From the NCBI RefSeq assembly GCF_031569985.1, contig NZ_JAMQKA010000027.1, forward strand, positions 11,507-75,506: a stretch of 64,000 nt of DNA, given 5' to 3'. Within the stretch, counting starts at the first letter, position 1, and each line of letters opens with the position of its first letter. This DNA is from JAMQKA01 sp031569985. Lineage in GTDB: Bacteria; Bacteroidota; Rhodothermia; Balneolales; Balneolaceae. A program made the position numbers and the translations under genes. The notes below the pieces were generated by a model. It saw only the letters and a list, made by a program, of their open reading frames with translations. It searched no databases and was not told the origin of the DNA. This document shows positions 43,388-52,387 of the stretch, in pieces.

Positions 43388-43432
43388 ATATTTGCTCGGC
43401 CAAAATCACAAATAGTTCTCCGTTTAAGATTG

Positions 43433-46021
43433 TCAAATAACAATCTCACGTGCAGGAGCGCGCATGTTATAGGTAGAGCTCATCACGTGACCGTAAGCAC
43501 CGGTGTTTGCAATCAGCACAACATCGCCCTCTTGGGATTCCGGGAGCAGCCGGTCAATGCCAAGCTTATCCCCCGACTCACAGATCGGGCCCACAATATT
43601 TGAGATTTGCGTGGCCGGTTCATCAATTCTTGACAAGTTCACAATTGAATGGTGCGAGCCATAGAGTGCGGGCCGTATGAGGGAGTTCATACCGGTTTCC
43701 ACACCCACGTACCGTATCTTTCCTTTCCCTTTCGTCTGTGTAACGCGGGCCAGCAGAACTCCGGCGGTGGCCACCAGGTATCGGCCGGGTTCCATCCAGA
43801 GTTTGTACTGAGAAAAGGCTTTCTTGAATTCACTGAGTCCCTGCTCAACCTCACCCAGTGGGAGTACTGACTGCATCTCATTTTCTCGCACTCCCAGTCC
43901 GCCGCCTACATCAAGGTATTCAACATCCTCAAACTGTTGCGCAACTTCAGCCAGTACCAGGGCCGTTCGCTTCCAGCTTTCCGGATCCTTAATGCCACTG
44001 CCGATGTGGGCATGTAACCCTTTCACCCTAATATTATGCTCATCAACAATCGACTTCACTTCCTCAAGTTCAAACCGGGGGATTCCAAACTTTGAATTGA
44101 CGCCTCCCGTACGCACATGTTTGTGATGGCCGTGCCCGTGACCCGGATCAATCCGCAGAAAAATATCCTGTCCTTCAAAAAGGCCAGTCCACTCCTGCAG
44201 CGCGAAGATGTTATCCAACGTCACGTGTACGCCCTCCTGAAGTGCCTGTTCATACTCTGAACGCGGTGCAAAATTGGGTGTAAACAAAATGCGTTCTCGA
44301 TCGATATCCGGAAATTGGTCCAGTACATATTCTACCTCTCCAATCGAGACACACTCAAATCCAAGCCCTTTTTCGTAAAAGATTTTCAGCAACTCTTCAT
44401 TATCGTTTGCCTTGATAGCATAGAATAGCTGATCCAGCGATTCCAGCCCTTTCACATTATCTACAGTTTCTGTAATGTGATCAGAATCGTAGACATATGC
44501 CGGACCTTCTTTCTCTGCCAGTTGGATTAGCGTCTCGCGCTTTCCTTTCCACCAAGTGTCCTTGTAGGGAGCCCCATCAGAATGTGACCCGTTAATCTGC
44601 TGCCAGGTGGGACCAAATGAAACTTGAGCAGAAGATTTCGAAATTACTTGTTCATGCAGCTGCTGGACCAACCGGTCAGCCTGATCAGAAGCAACCACGA
44701 AAGTGAAATTGAGATCGTTTGCCGCCTGGCTGACAAGGTATACTTCGTGCTCCTGGAATACTTCAAATGCCGAACCCAACTGGTGTAAGATTGTTCGAAT
44801 ATGCCGTCCCAGCAGGCTCACAGCAGATGTAGATTCGATAATCTCAACACGGCATAGTTCATTCAGATCGTCCACAAACTCGTCACGGATCTCGTTAAAA
44901 TGCGTATTGGCGCCCGGATCCAGCGATACCGTCACGTTCGAGTCAGATGTAGATACAAGGTCGATCGAAAGTCCATACTGCTTGAAGACATCAAATGCAT
45001 CGGCCAGGAACCCGACCTGCTGCCACATACCCAGTGTCTCCATGCTCACCAAAATGACATTATCGCGCACCGAGATTGCTTTCACCAGTGCCTCATCGTC
45101 GGCTACGGCAGAGGAGATTGTCGTCCCCTCCTGCTCAGGATCTTGTGTCCACTTAATTTGAATCGGGATATTATGGACGCGTGCCGGCATAATGCAGCGC
45201 GGATGCAGCACCTTCGCCCCGTTTGTGGCGATCTCCTGCGCTTCGGCATAGCTGAGATGCTTCAAAAGTCGTGCCGACGGGATGGCATGGGGATTACAGG
45301 AGAACATACCGGGCACATCTGTCCAGATTTCCAAGCGCTCCGCGTTCAATTTAGCAGCAAAATAAGAGGCTGATACATCAGAACCGCCCCGCCCCAGTAC
45401 CACTGTTTTATTACTATTGTCACTGGCGATAAATCCCTGGGTCAAAATAAGGTCGTGGCCCTCTTCGTCCAGTTGTTGCTGTAGCTCTTTATCTTCGGAT
45501 GTATCACAAATTGCAGAAAGCACCAATGATTTTTCACTGGCATTTTCAACAGGAATACTTTTCAGCAGCATCCGGGCGTCTTTCCATTCGGCATCCAATC
45601 CCTGGCTTTTCACATAGGCGACGCCCAGCTTGGTAGACATCAGCTCACCGAGCGCCATTATTCGTGCCTGCACGTGGTAGCCTGCCTCTTCGAGTAGCGC
45701 CACCCCGCGTGAAAGCTGTTCGAGCTCCTCAAACTCACCGCTCAGTAGTTCATCCGCATCAAGTCCCAGGTCGTTCGCGAGATCGCGGTGCTGTTGTTTG
45801 ATCTCTTCCAGTACGGTCTCACTTTCATCGGTTGAAGACAGGTCGATGATCTCTTCCAGTTTGTTGGAGATCCCGCTGAGTGCCGAATGCACCAAGCAGA
45901 CCCGGTATCCTTCGGAGAGCTTGTCCTGCAGGATTGAAGTGATATTTTGCCAGTTGCTGAGCGAGGATACACTGGTACCGCCGAATTTCAGTACGATCCA
46001 GTTGTGGGAATTATTCGTCAT
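43433..46021 (-). CDS. Bifunctional aspartate kinase / diaminopimelate decarboxylase
   Basis: 862 residues that fuse the first and last enzymes of lysine biosynthesis. The aspartokinase half (about 1-465) has LKFGGTSVSS (11-20), RGGSDVSASY (211-220) and two ACT domains (about 313-465) expected to bind an inhibitor. The decarboxylase half (about 490-862) has the PLP Lys537 in YAIKANDN, HAHIGSG (670-676), EPGRYLV (744-750) and CESGDKL (814-820). It phosphorylates aspartate and converts meso-diaminopimelate to lysine. Such fusions are known from Xanthomonas and relatives. No other lysine gene is adjacent. Both halves look intact. Confidence 0.95.
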   Translation of the reverse strand: MTNNSHNWIVLKFGGTSVSSLSNWQNITSILQDKLSEGYRVCLVHSALSGISNKLEEIIDLSSTDESETVLEEIKQQHRDLANDLGLDADELLSGEFEELEQLSRGVALLEEAGYHVQARIMALGELMSTKLGVAYVKSQGLDAEWKDARMLLKSIPVENASEKSLVLSAICDTSEDKELQQQLDEEGHDLILTQGFIASDNSNKTVVLGRGGSDVSASYFAAKLNAERLEIWTDVPGMFSCNPHAIPSARLLKHLSYAEAQEIATNGAKVLHPRCIMPARVHNIPIQIKWTQDPEQEGTTISSAVADDEALVKAISVRDNVILVSMETLGMWQQVGFLADAFDVFKQYGLSIDLVSTSDSNVTVSLDPGANTHFNEIRDEFVDDLNELCRVEIIESTSAVSLLGRHIRTILHQLGSAFEVFQEHEVYLVSQAANDLNFTFVVASDQADRLVQQLHEQVISKSSAQVSFGPTWQQINGSHSDGAPYKDTWWKGKRETLIQLAEKEGPAYVYDSDHITETVDNVKGLESLDQLFYAIKANDNEELLKIFYEKGLGFECVSIGEVEYVLDQFPDIDRERILFTPNFAPRSEYEQALQEGVHVTLDNIFALQEWTGLFEGQDIFLRIDPGHGHGHHKHVRTGGVNSKFGIPRFELEEVKSIVDEHNIRVKGLHAHIGSGIKDPESWKRTALVLAEVAQQFEDVEYLDVGGGLGVRENEMQSVLPLGEVEQGLSEFKKAFSQYKLWMEPGRYLVATAGVLLARVTQTKGKGKIRYVGVETGMNSLIRPALYGSHHSIVNLSRIDEPATQISNIVGPICESGDKLGIDRLLPESQEGDVVLIANTGAYGHVMSSTYNMRAPAREIVI

Positions 46022-46162
46022 TATTTGCTGTATTACTTGATTTAAAACTCGAAAGAATAAAACAATTATTCGGTCAATCTGAAAGCCACGTAATTTAACA
46101 CAAAATTAATTAGTTATTGGAATCAAAATTCGTGTAACTTTTTGTCCTTTATGTCGTAGTGG

Positions 46163-48457
46163 ATGCCGAATTTAAATCAAAAATCACTATCCCTTTTGAG
46201 AACGTTCACAATTGTTGCCATTCTGTTATTCATTCCATTTTCACATCTGTTGGCCCAGCAAACTGCTTCCGTTAGCGGGTATGTAAGTGACTCGCAAAAC
46301 GGGGAAACTCTCATTGCCGCCAATGTAGCGCTGGAGGGTACAAAAAAAGGAACCTCAACAAACACCTCAGGCTACTACACCATTACGAATGTCCAGCCGG
46401 GTGCGTACAACCTTGTCGTCTCCTACATCGGGTACCAAAGTTACTCGCAAAAGGTGTCACTGGAGCCTGGTGAAAACCTGCGCCTGGATATTGAGCTGAC
46501 GCCTCAGGGCGTTCAGATGGACGAAATTGTAGTTGAATCGGAGGTAGATAAGGAGGAACAGCGAAACATCGGTGTAGCGCAGGTTCAAACCGAGCTGATC
46601 AAGGAGGTTCCCTCTGTGTTTGAGGCCGACGTGTTCCGTTCGGTGCAATTGCTGCCGGGTGTCAAGGCGGCTTCCGATTTTTCAAGCGGGCTTTACATTC
46701 GCGGCGGCAGCCCCGACCAGACGCTAATCCTGCTCGACAGGACCACCGTTTATAACCCTACGCATTTTTTTGGATTTTTCTCGACCTTTAATCCTGATGC
46801 TGTGAAAGATGTCCGCCTGTATAAAGGTGGGTATCCAGCGGAGTATGGTGGACGACTGGGCTCGGTTCTCACTATTTATAATAAGGATGGAAATCGTAAT
46901 GAGTTTTCCGGCTCTGCATCAGTAGGATTGCTAGCCTCGCGCTTTTCAATAGAGGGACCATTTAAAAAAGGCTCCTACATGCTTGCTGTACGTCGTTCAA
47001 CACTGGAGCCCCTCCTGGCCGCCCTGCGACAGAGCCAGGACAATATACCGGAAAGTTTTTACTTCCTGGACCTTAATGGAAAAGTGAACGTTGATGCCGA
47101 TCCAAATAACAAATTTTCACTTGCTTTCTATTCGGGTATCGACAACCTTCTGTTCCCGTTTTCCGAGGATGCCAGTATCAAGCTTAACTATGGAAATCAG
47201 ACCGTTAGCTCTACATGGACCCATATTTTCTCTAACAAGGTGTTCTCACACTTTACGGTAACCGGATCACGCTACTTTAATTTCCCGTCATTTAATATTG
47301 CCACTACTCCTTTCGAGCGTTCGAATAACATCTATGATTTTTCAGTGAAAGGAGATATCGAGTATCATCCCAATGACCGCCACTCAGTTTCCACCGGCAT
47401 CTGGAGTGGGATTATGACGCTGAAAGTGCAGGATACATTTGATGGAGAAGACACCTTTAGTTCCCGTATACAGTCGAATTATCTTTCCGTTTATGCACAG
47501 GATGAGTGGGCCATCACGAATCAGCTTGACCTGACTGCGGGACTCCGGCTCAACGGTTTCAGCGAGGGCAATTACTGGAAGCTGGCGCCGCGCCTCTCCC
47601 TGGAGTACCGCCCGATCGAAGAAATTCGGCTTCAGGCAGCTTATGGCCGCTACAACCAGTTTTTAACGCTTATCTCAAACGAGGCTTTTTCCGGCTTTGA
47701 TACCTGGCTCACGACCGACAACGGGGTACAACCAGCCTATGGCGACCAGTACGTTCTTGGTGCCAAAACACAACCCTGGGAAGGGTACGGAATCGATATG
47801 GAGCTATACTACCGAACGATGGAGGATCTGTTTGACCTGAATCCCTTTATCCCTGATGTCGCGGGCCTGGACTATGCGGAACTGTTTCGTTTTGGAACTG
47901 GCTATGCTTATGGAGTGGAACTGAAATTCGAACGCCAGATAGGTCGGCTGACTGGGTTTATGGGGTATACCTTTAGCGTATCCCGGCGCAAGTACCCCGG
48001 CTTCAATACCCCGGTCGGGAAGCCGCAAAATGCGCGTTTTTTCCCGCCAAAGTATGACCGAAAACACGATGTCAATCTTGTCATGAATTATCGGCTGAGT
48101 GAACGGTGGAAAGCATCGGCCGTATTCAATTATTCAACCGGGCAGGCTTACACCAAGCCACTGGGACGCACTCTGGCTTTTGACTACCCCACCGAATCCC
48201 AACCGCTCGATGTGCTGGTTATCGGAAAAGTTAACGCCTCGAGACTTCCTGCCTACCACCGCCTGGATGTCGGCTTTACACGGTCCGGCAGCTTCTTTGG
48301 TCTCGGTGACGCCCAGTGGCAGTTCCAGCTCATCAATGTTTACTCGCGCCGAAATATCTGGTTCTACAACTACGACTTTGACGAAAACCCGATCGAGCGC
48401 GAAGATGTAACCATGCTGCCTATCCTTCCCAATATTTCATACACCGTCAACTTTTAA
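46163..48457 (+). CDS. TonB-dependent outer-membrane receptor with CarboxypepD_reg-like N-domain
   Basis: 764 residues. A signal peptide (ILLFIPFSHLLAQ) is followed by a regulatory-like domain (VSGYVSDSQNGETLIAANVALEG), the plug (SVFEADVFRSVQLLPGVKAASDFSSGLYIRGGSPDQTLI, read in parts) and a 22-strand-type beta barrel ending NISYTVNF with terminal Phe. It imports an unknown ligand across the outer membrane using TonB. The DUF4249 lipoprotein gene starts 6 bp later, a pairing common in Bacteroidota, so the two probably form one transport unit. No SusD homologue is present, so this is not a classical SusCD system. Confidence 0.9.
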   Translation: MPNLNQKSLSLLRTFTIVAILLFIPFSHLLAQQTASVSGYVSDSQNGETLIAANVALEGTKKGTSTNTSGYYTITNVQPGAYNLVVSYIGYQSYSQKVSLEPGENLRLDIELTPQGVQMDEIVVESEVDKEEQRNIGVAQVQTELIKEVPSVFEADVFRSVQLLPGVKAASDFSSGLYIRGGSPDQTLILLDRTTVYNPTHFFGFFSTFNPDAVKDVRLYKGGYPAEYGGRLGSVLTIYNKDGNRNEFSGSASVGLLASRFSIEGPFKKGSYMLAVRRSTLEPLLAALRQSQDNIPESFYFLDLNGKVNVDADPNNKFSLAFYSGIDNLLFPFSEDASIKLNYGNQTVSSTWTHIFSNKVFSHFTVTGSRYFNFPSFNIATTPFERSNNIYDFSVKGDIEYHPNDRHSVSTGIWSGIMTLKVQDTFDGEDTFSSRIQSNYLSVYAQDEWAITNQLDLTAGLRLNGFSEGNYWKLAPRLSLEYRPIEEIRLQAAYGRYNQFLTLISNEAFSGFDTWLTTDNGVQPAYGDQYVLGAKTQPWEGYGIDMELYYRTMEDLFDLNPFIPDVAGLDYAELFRFGTGYAYGVELKFERQIGRLTGFMGYTFSVSRRKYPGFNTPVGKPQNARFFPPKYDRKHDVNLVMNYRLSERWKASAVFNYSTGQAYTKPLGRTLAFDYPTESQPLDVLVIGKVNASRLPAYHRLDVGFTRSGSFFGLGDAQWQFQLINVYSRRNIWFYNYDFDENPIEREDVTMLPILPNISYTVNF

Positions 48458-48463
48458 GCTATT

Positions 48464-49357
48464 ATGATTACGCATTTAAAAACGATTTCAATTGCATTTG
48501 TTTGCGTTATCCTGATGGGATGCGAACTGTATCCACAGGATGAATTTGAAGAGGATTATGTTGTTGAATCTTATCTCGTAGCCAACCGGACACTTCCCCA
48601 GGTCCGTATCTCGAAGACCGTGCCGGTGGACCAGGAGTATAATTACAGGGATGCTGCCGTTAATGACGCTAATGTTGAAGTCCGGCTGATGGATCAGTCG
48701 GGCGAAGAGGTCGAACAACAGTTCCAGTATGGTCGGCAGTCCGACGGCGTATATGTAACTAACAGCCCACACAAAGTGCTCCCTCAGCGGGAGTATCAGC
48801 TTCATGTCACGTTTTCCAACTCTGACAAAGAAGTGCTGGGAACTACATTTGTGCCCGGGGATTTTAGATCTGAAAACATGTCGGGCGACACCGTACCGTA
48901 TCAAGATCCGGAACAAGTAACAATTAATACAACCAAAAGTTTTTATCCTGGGCGACAATCATTCTTCATATTCACCGTGGAAGCGTTGGAACCTGAAGAG
49001 GAAGACCTGACTCCCTTCTACGCCGATCAAGTAGATAATGATGCTGAGGTTAACGACTTTTACAGCAACTCTTCTGGAATCATAAACGAGGAAAACTATG
49101 AAGAAAATGAAGATGGCACCTTGACCCTGCGTCTCCCCTGGTTGGCAGTCGCTTTCTATGAAGAAAATTACATTATTGCCAGCGCCATTGATGACAACAT
49201 GTATGACTTCTATCGTACCCAGGATGTCCAGGGCGGGGGCAGTACCCTTCCACCGGGAGAGCTCCAAAATGTTATTTACAATCTTGAAGGGGGAATCGGC
49301 GTTTTTGGAAGTATGGCAAGTGACACTGTAAGGGTATTCTTCAGCAGAAATCAGTAA
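48464..49357 (+). CDS. DUF4249 outer-membrane lipoprotein
   Basis: 297 residues with a lipoprotein signal (VILMGC, about residue 20). The N-terminal part DFEEDYVVESYLVANRTLPQVRISKTVPV (near 25-55, read in parts) followed by a YNYRDAAVNDANVEVRL stretch is typical of DUF4249. The remainder is beta-rich and acidic. The family is found after TonB-dependent receptors, where it is thought to help capture or gate the ligand, as SusD does for SusC. It begins 6 bp after the receptor stop, so the two are almost certainly co-transcribed. The ligand is unknown. Confidence 0.8.
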   Translation: MITHLKTISIAFVCVILMGCELYPQDEFEEDYVVESYLVANRTLPQVRISKTVPVDQEYNYRDAAVNDANVEVRLMDQSGEEVEQQFQYGRQSDGVYVTNSPHKVLPQREYQLHVTFSNSDKEVLGTTFVPGDFRSENMSGDTVPYQDPEQVTINTTKSFYPGRQSFFIFTVEALEPEEEDLTPFYADQVDNDAEVNDFYSNSSGIINEENYEENEDGTLTLRLPWLAVAFYEENYIIASAIDDNMYDFYRTQDVQGGGSTLPPGELQNVIYNLEGGIGVFGSMASDTVRVFFSRNQ

Positions 49358-49443
49358 TTTACAACGAGTTCTGCACCTTGGAGGTACGGGTAAGTTATCC
49401 TTACATTGGGCAACCGCTCAAACTTCTATAACATCCAGGATTC

Positions 49444-50124
49444 ATGGTTCAAAAAACATTATCCATCTTCCTTTTTCTGATTTTTACCATCACAATGCCA
49501 GCAGCTTTGCCGGCACAATCGAGTGGAGATCTGGCGCTGGCTCGTATCAAGTACCGCGGCGGAGGCGACTGGTATAATGACCCCTCAGCCTTTAAAAACC
49601 TTATTGAATTCGCAAATCGCCAGGTTCCGATTAGTATTACCCCGGAGTATGACGACGTGGCCCTGGGCAGCCGCGATCTGCACAACTACCCGTTTGCATT
49701 TATGACCGGTCACGGAACTATCTCCATTAACGAAGCAGAGGCAAACAATCTACGCTCTTACCTTGAGAATGGAGGATTTCTCTATATCGATGATGACTAC
49801 GGCCTGGATGATAATTTCAGGAAAATGCTCAGCCAAGTATATCCCAATGAAGAACTGGTTGAGCTACCATTTGAGCATCCAATCTATCACCAGGTGTATG
49901 ATTTTCCCGGTGGTTTGCCCAAAGTGCACGAACATGACAACAAACCGCCGCAGGGATTTGCCCTGTTTCGCAACGGGCGAATGGTAGCATTTTATACATA
50001 CGAGTCGAACCTGGCGGATGGATGGGCAAACCCGGAGGTACACAATGACCCGGAACCACTTCGTCAGAAAGCATTGCAGATGGGTACAAACATCTTGGTC
50101 TATGCTCTTATAAGCGGTAGATAA
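49444..50124 (+). CDS. DUF4159 family secreted protein
   Basis: 226 residues with a signal peptide (TITMPAALPAQ). Family marks are ARIKYRGGGDWYNDPSAFKNL (near 30-50, read in parts), FAFMTGHGTISI (near 80), YLENGGFLYIDDDYG (near 105) and a GLPKVHEHDNKPPQG stretch (near 155). The fold is expected to resemble a Rossmann-like/ThuA-type domain, and no enzymatic role is known. It lies 86 bp after the DUF4249 gene on the same strand and may be the third member of that transcript. Confidence 0.8.
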   Translation: MVQKTLSIFLFLIFTITMPAALPAQSSGDLALARIKYRGGGDWYNDPSAFKNLIEFANRQVPISITPEYDDVALGSRDLHNYPFAFMTGHGTISINEAEANNLRSYLENGGFLYIDDDYGLDDNFRKMLSQVYPNEELVELPFEHPIYHQVYDFPGGLPKVHEHDNKPPQGFALFRNGRMVAFYTYESNLADGWANPEVHNDPEPLRQKALQMGTNILVYALISGR

Positions 50125-50148
50125 AATGAAATTTAGAGGAGTAATACT

Positions 50149-50235
50149 ATGGAAGAACCTATTCCCAAAATGGCCAGCCTCAGCCTTCGTTCAGTTTTAA
50201 ACAATATTCCCGATTCATTTCTTTTCAGTGAATAA
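50149..50235 (+). CDS. Candidate small protein of 28 residues
   Basis: ATG at 50149 to TAA at 50233-50235, encoding MEEPIPKMASLSLRSVLNN and nine more residues ending FLFSE. It is preceded by TAGAGGAGTAATACT, a strong AGAGGAG Shine-Dalgarno site at good spacing, which is unusual for this genome. It lies between DUF4159 and rpiB. No family is recognised. It could be a leader peptide or a chance frame. Confidence 0.3.
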   Translation: MEEPIPKMASLSLRSVLNNIPDSFLFSE

Positions 50236-50288
50236 TTTTTTCGAGATATTACGGCACTAATTTTTAACCAACCCAGCAGGTGATATTG

Positions 50289-50738
50289 ATGATTATCCCG
50301 ATTGCCAGCGATCATGCCGGTTACGAAGCCAAAGAGATAGCGGTTAAAATTTTGGAAGAGATGGGACACATGCCGGTCGACTTCGGTACCCACTCTGATG
50401 AGTCGGTTGATTACCCGGATTTTGCAGTGCAAGTAGCCGAAAAAGTAGATGCAGGTGAACATGAACAGGGAATTCTTGTCTGCGGAAGTGGCCAGGGAAT
50501 GTGCATGACGGCCAATAAATATAGAAATATCAGAGCCGCCTTGGTGCACGATGAAGATACCGCTGGCCTAACCCGGGAACATAATAACGCCAATATCCTT
50601 TGCCTGCCGGGACGTGAACTTAATGAAGAGCAAATTCGCAAAATCCTGAAATCATGGTTCGATGCCAAGTTTGAAGGAGGTCGGCACGAACGCCGCGTCA
50701 ACAAAATTCACTCGCTAACAGAAAAAAAGGATCAATGA
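50289..50738 (+). CDS. rpiB: Ribose-5-phosphate isomerase B
   Basis: 149 residues from ATG 50289; an upstream GTG at 50280 is less likely because MIIPIASDHAGYEAK begins exactly as the family does and AGCAGGTG precedes the ATG. The active site has Asp8-His9 (SDHAG), Cys65 in LVCGSGQGM and His in ALVHDEDTAGLTREHNNANIL (near 95, read in part). It interconverts ribose- and ribulose-5-phosphate in the pentose pathway. Its last four bases overlap the glyA start (ATGA), so translation is coupled. Confidence 0.95.
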   Translation: MIIPIASDHAGYEAKEIAVKILEEMGHMPVDFGTHSDESVDYPDFAVQVAEKVDAGEHEQGILVCGSGQGMCMTANKYRNIRAALVHDEDTAGLTREHNNANILCLPGRELNEEQIRKILKSWFDAKFEGGRHERRVNKIHSLTEKKDQ

Positions 50739-52033
50739 AATCACTTTCGGAACAAGATTCACAAATTTTTAACCTGCTGGACAAAGAACGTATACGCCAG
50801 AACGACAACCTGGAACTGATCGCATCTGAGAACTTTGCTTCACGCGCCGTGATTGAGGCGATGGGATCGACCCTGACAAACAAATATGCGGAGGGCCTCC
50901 CGGGCAAACGTTATTATGGTGGATGCGAGTTTGTTGACGAAGTGGAAGAACTGGCTCGTGAGCGGGCGAAAAAGCTTTTTGGTGCCGACTGGGTGAATGT
51001 GCAGCCCCACGCTGGTGCGCAAGCTAACGCCGCTGTCTACCTGGCATTTATGCAACCCGGCGAAACGCTCCTGGGCCTGGATCTTTCGCACGGTGGGCAC
51101 CTGACGCACGGTTCCCCGGTCAACTTTTCCGGTATCCTCTATCAATCTGAGTTTTATGGTGTTGACAAGGAAACCGGCCGCATCGATATGAACAAGGTGC
51201 GTGACAAGGCGAAGAAGGTGAAGCCGAAGTTGATCTCTATCGGTGCCTCGGCGTACCCGCGTGATCTCGATTACGAGGCGTTCCGAGAAATTGCTGATGA
51301 AGTAGGAGCGTATCTCTGGATGGACATGGCACACACGGCGGGACTTATTGCCGCAGATTTATTAAATGATCCCCTGCCCTACTGCGATGTCGTAACAACA
51401 ACCACGCACAAAACACTGCGCGGTCCCCGCGGCGGTATGATCCTGATCGGCAATGATGGGGAAAATACGCTGGGTGTCACAGCGCGAAAATCTGGACGGA
51501 CAAAAAACTGGAGCGAAGTGCTGGACTCGGCTGTATTCCCGGGCTCACAAGGTGGGCCGCTGATGCATGTGATTGCAGCAAAAGCGGTTGCATTCCAGGA
51601 AGCACTGCAGGACGATTTCAAAAAATATCAGCAGCAGATTAAAGACAATGCTCAAACGCTGGCACAAAAGTTTTTAGACATGGATTACAACCTGGTCAGC
51701 GGTGGCACAGACAACCACCTGATCCTGGTGGACCTGCGAAACAAGGGACTGACCGGCAAGAAAGCGGAAGAGGCCTTGGAAGGAGCCAATATCACGCTGA
51801 ACAAAAACATGGTGCCCTTTGATGATCAAAGTCCTTTTGTGACATCCGGCATTCGTATCGGTACGCCGGCCATGACCACACGTGGGTTCGGAACCGACGA
51901 GTTTGAATATGTCGCCGAATTGATAGACAAAGTGCTGCAGAATCCGAATAATGAGAACACCCGGACGGAAGTTAAGAATGGGGTCAAAAGCCTATGTGAT
52001 CGATTCCCACTGTATGACTTTGTAACGGCATAA
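50735..52033 (+). CDS. glyA: Serine hydroxymethyltransferase
   Basis: 432 residues, cytoplasmic. It converts serine and tetrahydrofolate to glycine and methylene-tetrahydrofolate, the main entry of one-carbon units. The PLP Lys226 is in TTTTHKTLRGPRGG. Also seen are NLELIASENF (25-34), the DMAHTAGLIAA stretch (197-207) and VKNGVKSLCDRFPLY near the C-terminus. It overlaps rpiB by 4 bp (ATGA) and converges on tatA with 5 bp between stop codons. Confidence 0.97.
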   Translation: MKSLSEQDSQIFNLLDKERIRQNDNLELIASENFASRAVIEAMGSTLTNKYAEGLPGKRYYGGCEFVDEVEELARERAKKLFGADWVNVQPHAGAQANAAVYLAFMQPGETLLGLDLSHGGHLTHGSPVNFSGILYQSEFYGVDKETGRIDMNKVRDKAKKVKPKLISIGASAYPRDLDYEAFREIADEVGAYLWMDMAHTAGLIAADLLNDPLPYCDVVTTTTHKTLRGPRGGMILIGNDGENTLGVTARKSGRTKNWSEVLDSAVFPGSQGGPLMHVIAAKAVAFQEALQDDFKKYQQQIKDNAQTLAQKFLDMDYNLVSGGTDNHLILVDLRNKGLTGKKAEEALEGANITLNKNMVPFDDQSPFVTSGIRIGTPAMTTRGFGTDEFEYVAELIDKVLQNPNNENTRTEVKNGVKSLCDRFPLYDFVTA

Positions 52034-52038
52034 CGTTT

Positions 52039-52206
52039 TTAGCCGTCTACGGGCTGATCAGGCTTGGTCTCGGAATCATTGGTAGTCTTCTTAAACTCTT
52101 TGATCCCCTGGCCGATTCCTCTCGCGAGTTCCGGTATTTTCCGGGCTCCGAAGAACAAAATAATAACAGCAAGAATGATGATAATTTCTGTTGCGCCAAA
52201 AGTCAT
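52039..52206 (-). CDS. tatA: Twin-arginine translocase subunit TatA/E, short
   Basis: 55 residues on the minus strand from ATG 52206 to TAA at 52039-52041. It has one transmembrane helix (residues about 6-20, EIIIILAVIILFFGARK), the FFGARKIPELARGIG hinge and amphipathic helix typical of TatA/E (FG near 19-20), and a short charged tail. It oligomerises with TatC to export folded proteins. It faces away from tatC, whose start is 181 bp upstream on the other strand, rather than being in one operon. It is short enough to be missed by gene finders. TatE and TatB are alternatives that sequence cannot fully exclude. Confidence 0.9.
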   Translation of the reverse strand: MTFGATEIIIILAVIILFFGARKIPELARGIGQGIKEFKKTTNDSETKPDQPVDG

Positions 52207-52387
52207 AATACGTTGTGTGTTGCGTTAAACTATTTCTGTTTGGATCTCACTTGTAAAGATCTAAAAATATGTTCAGCTATTTAAATCCTTTTACACTTTA
52301 CAACATCTACTCTGGTAATTATTAGAGAGATATATTGGTATACTACGGGATAAAGAACAAATCTAATTCTATTTAATGTAAGTTATT

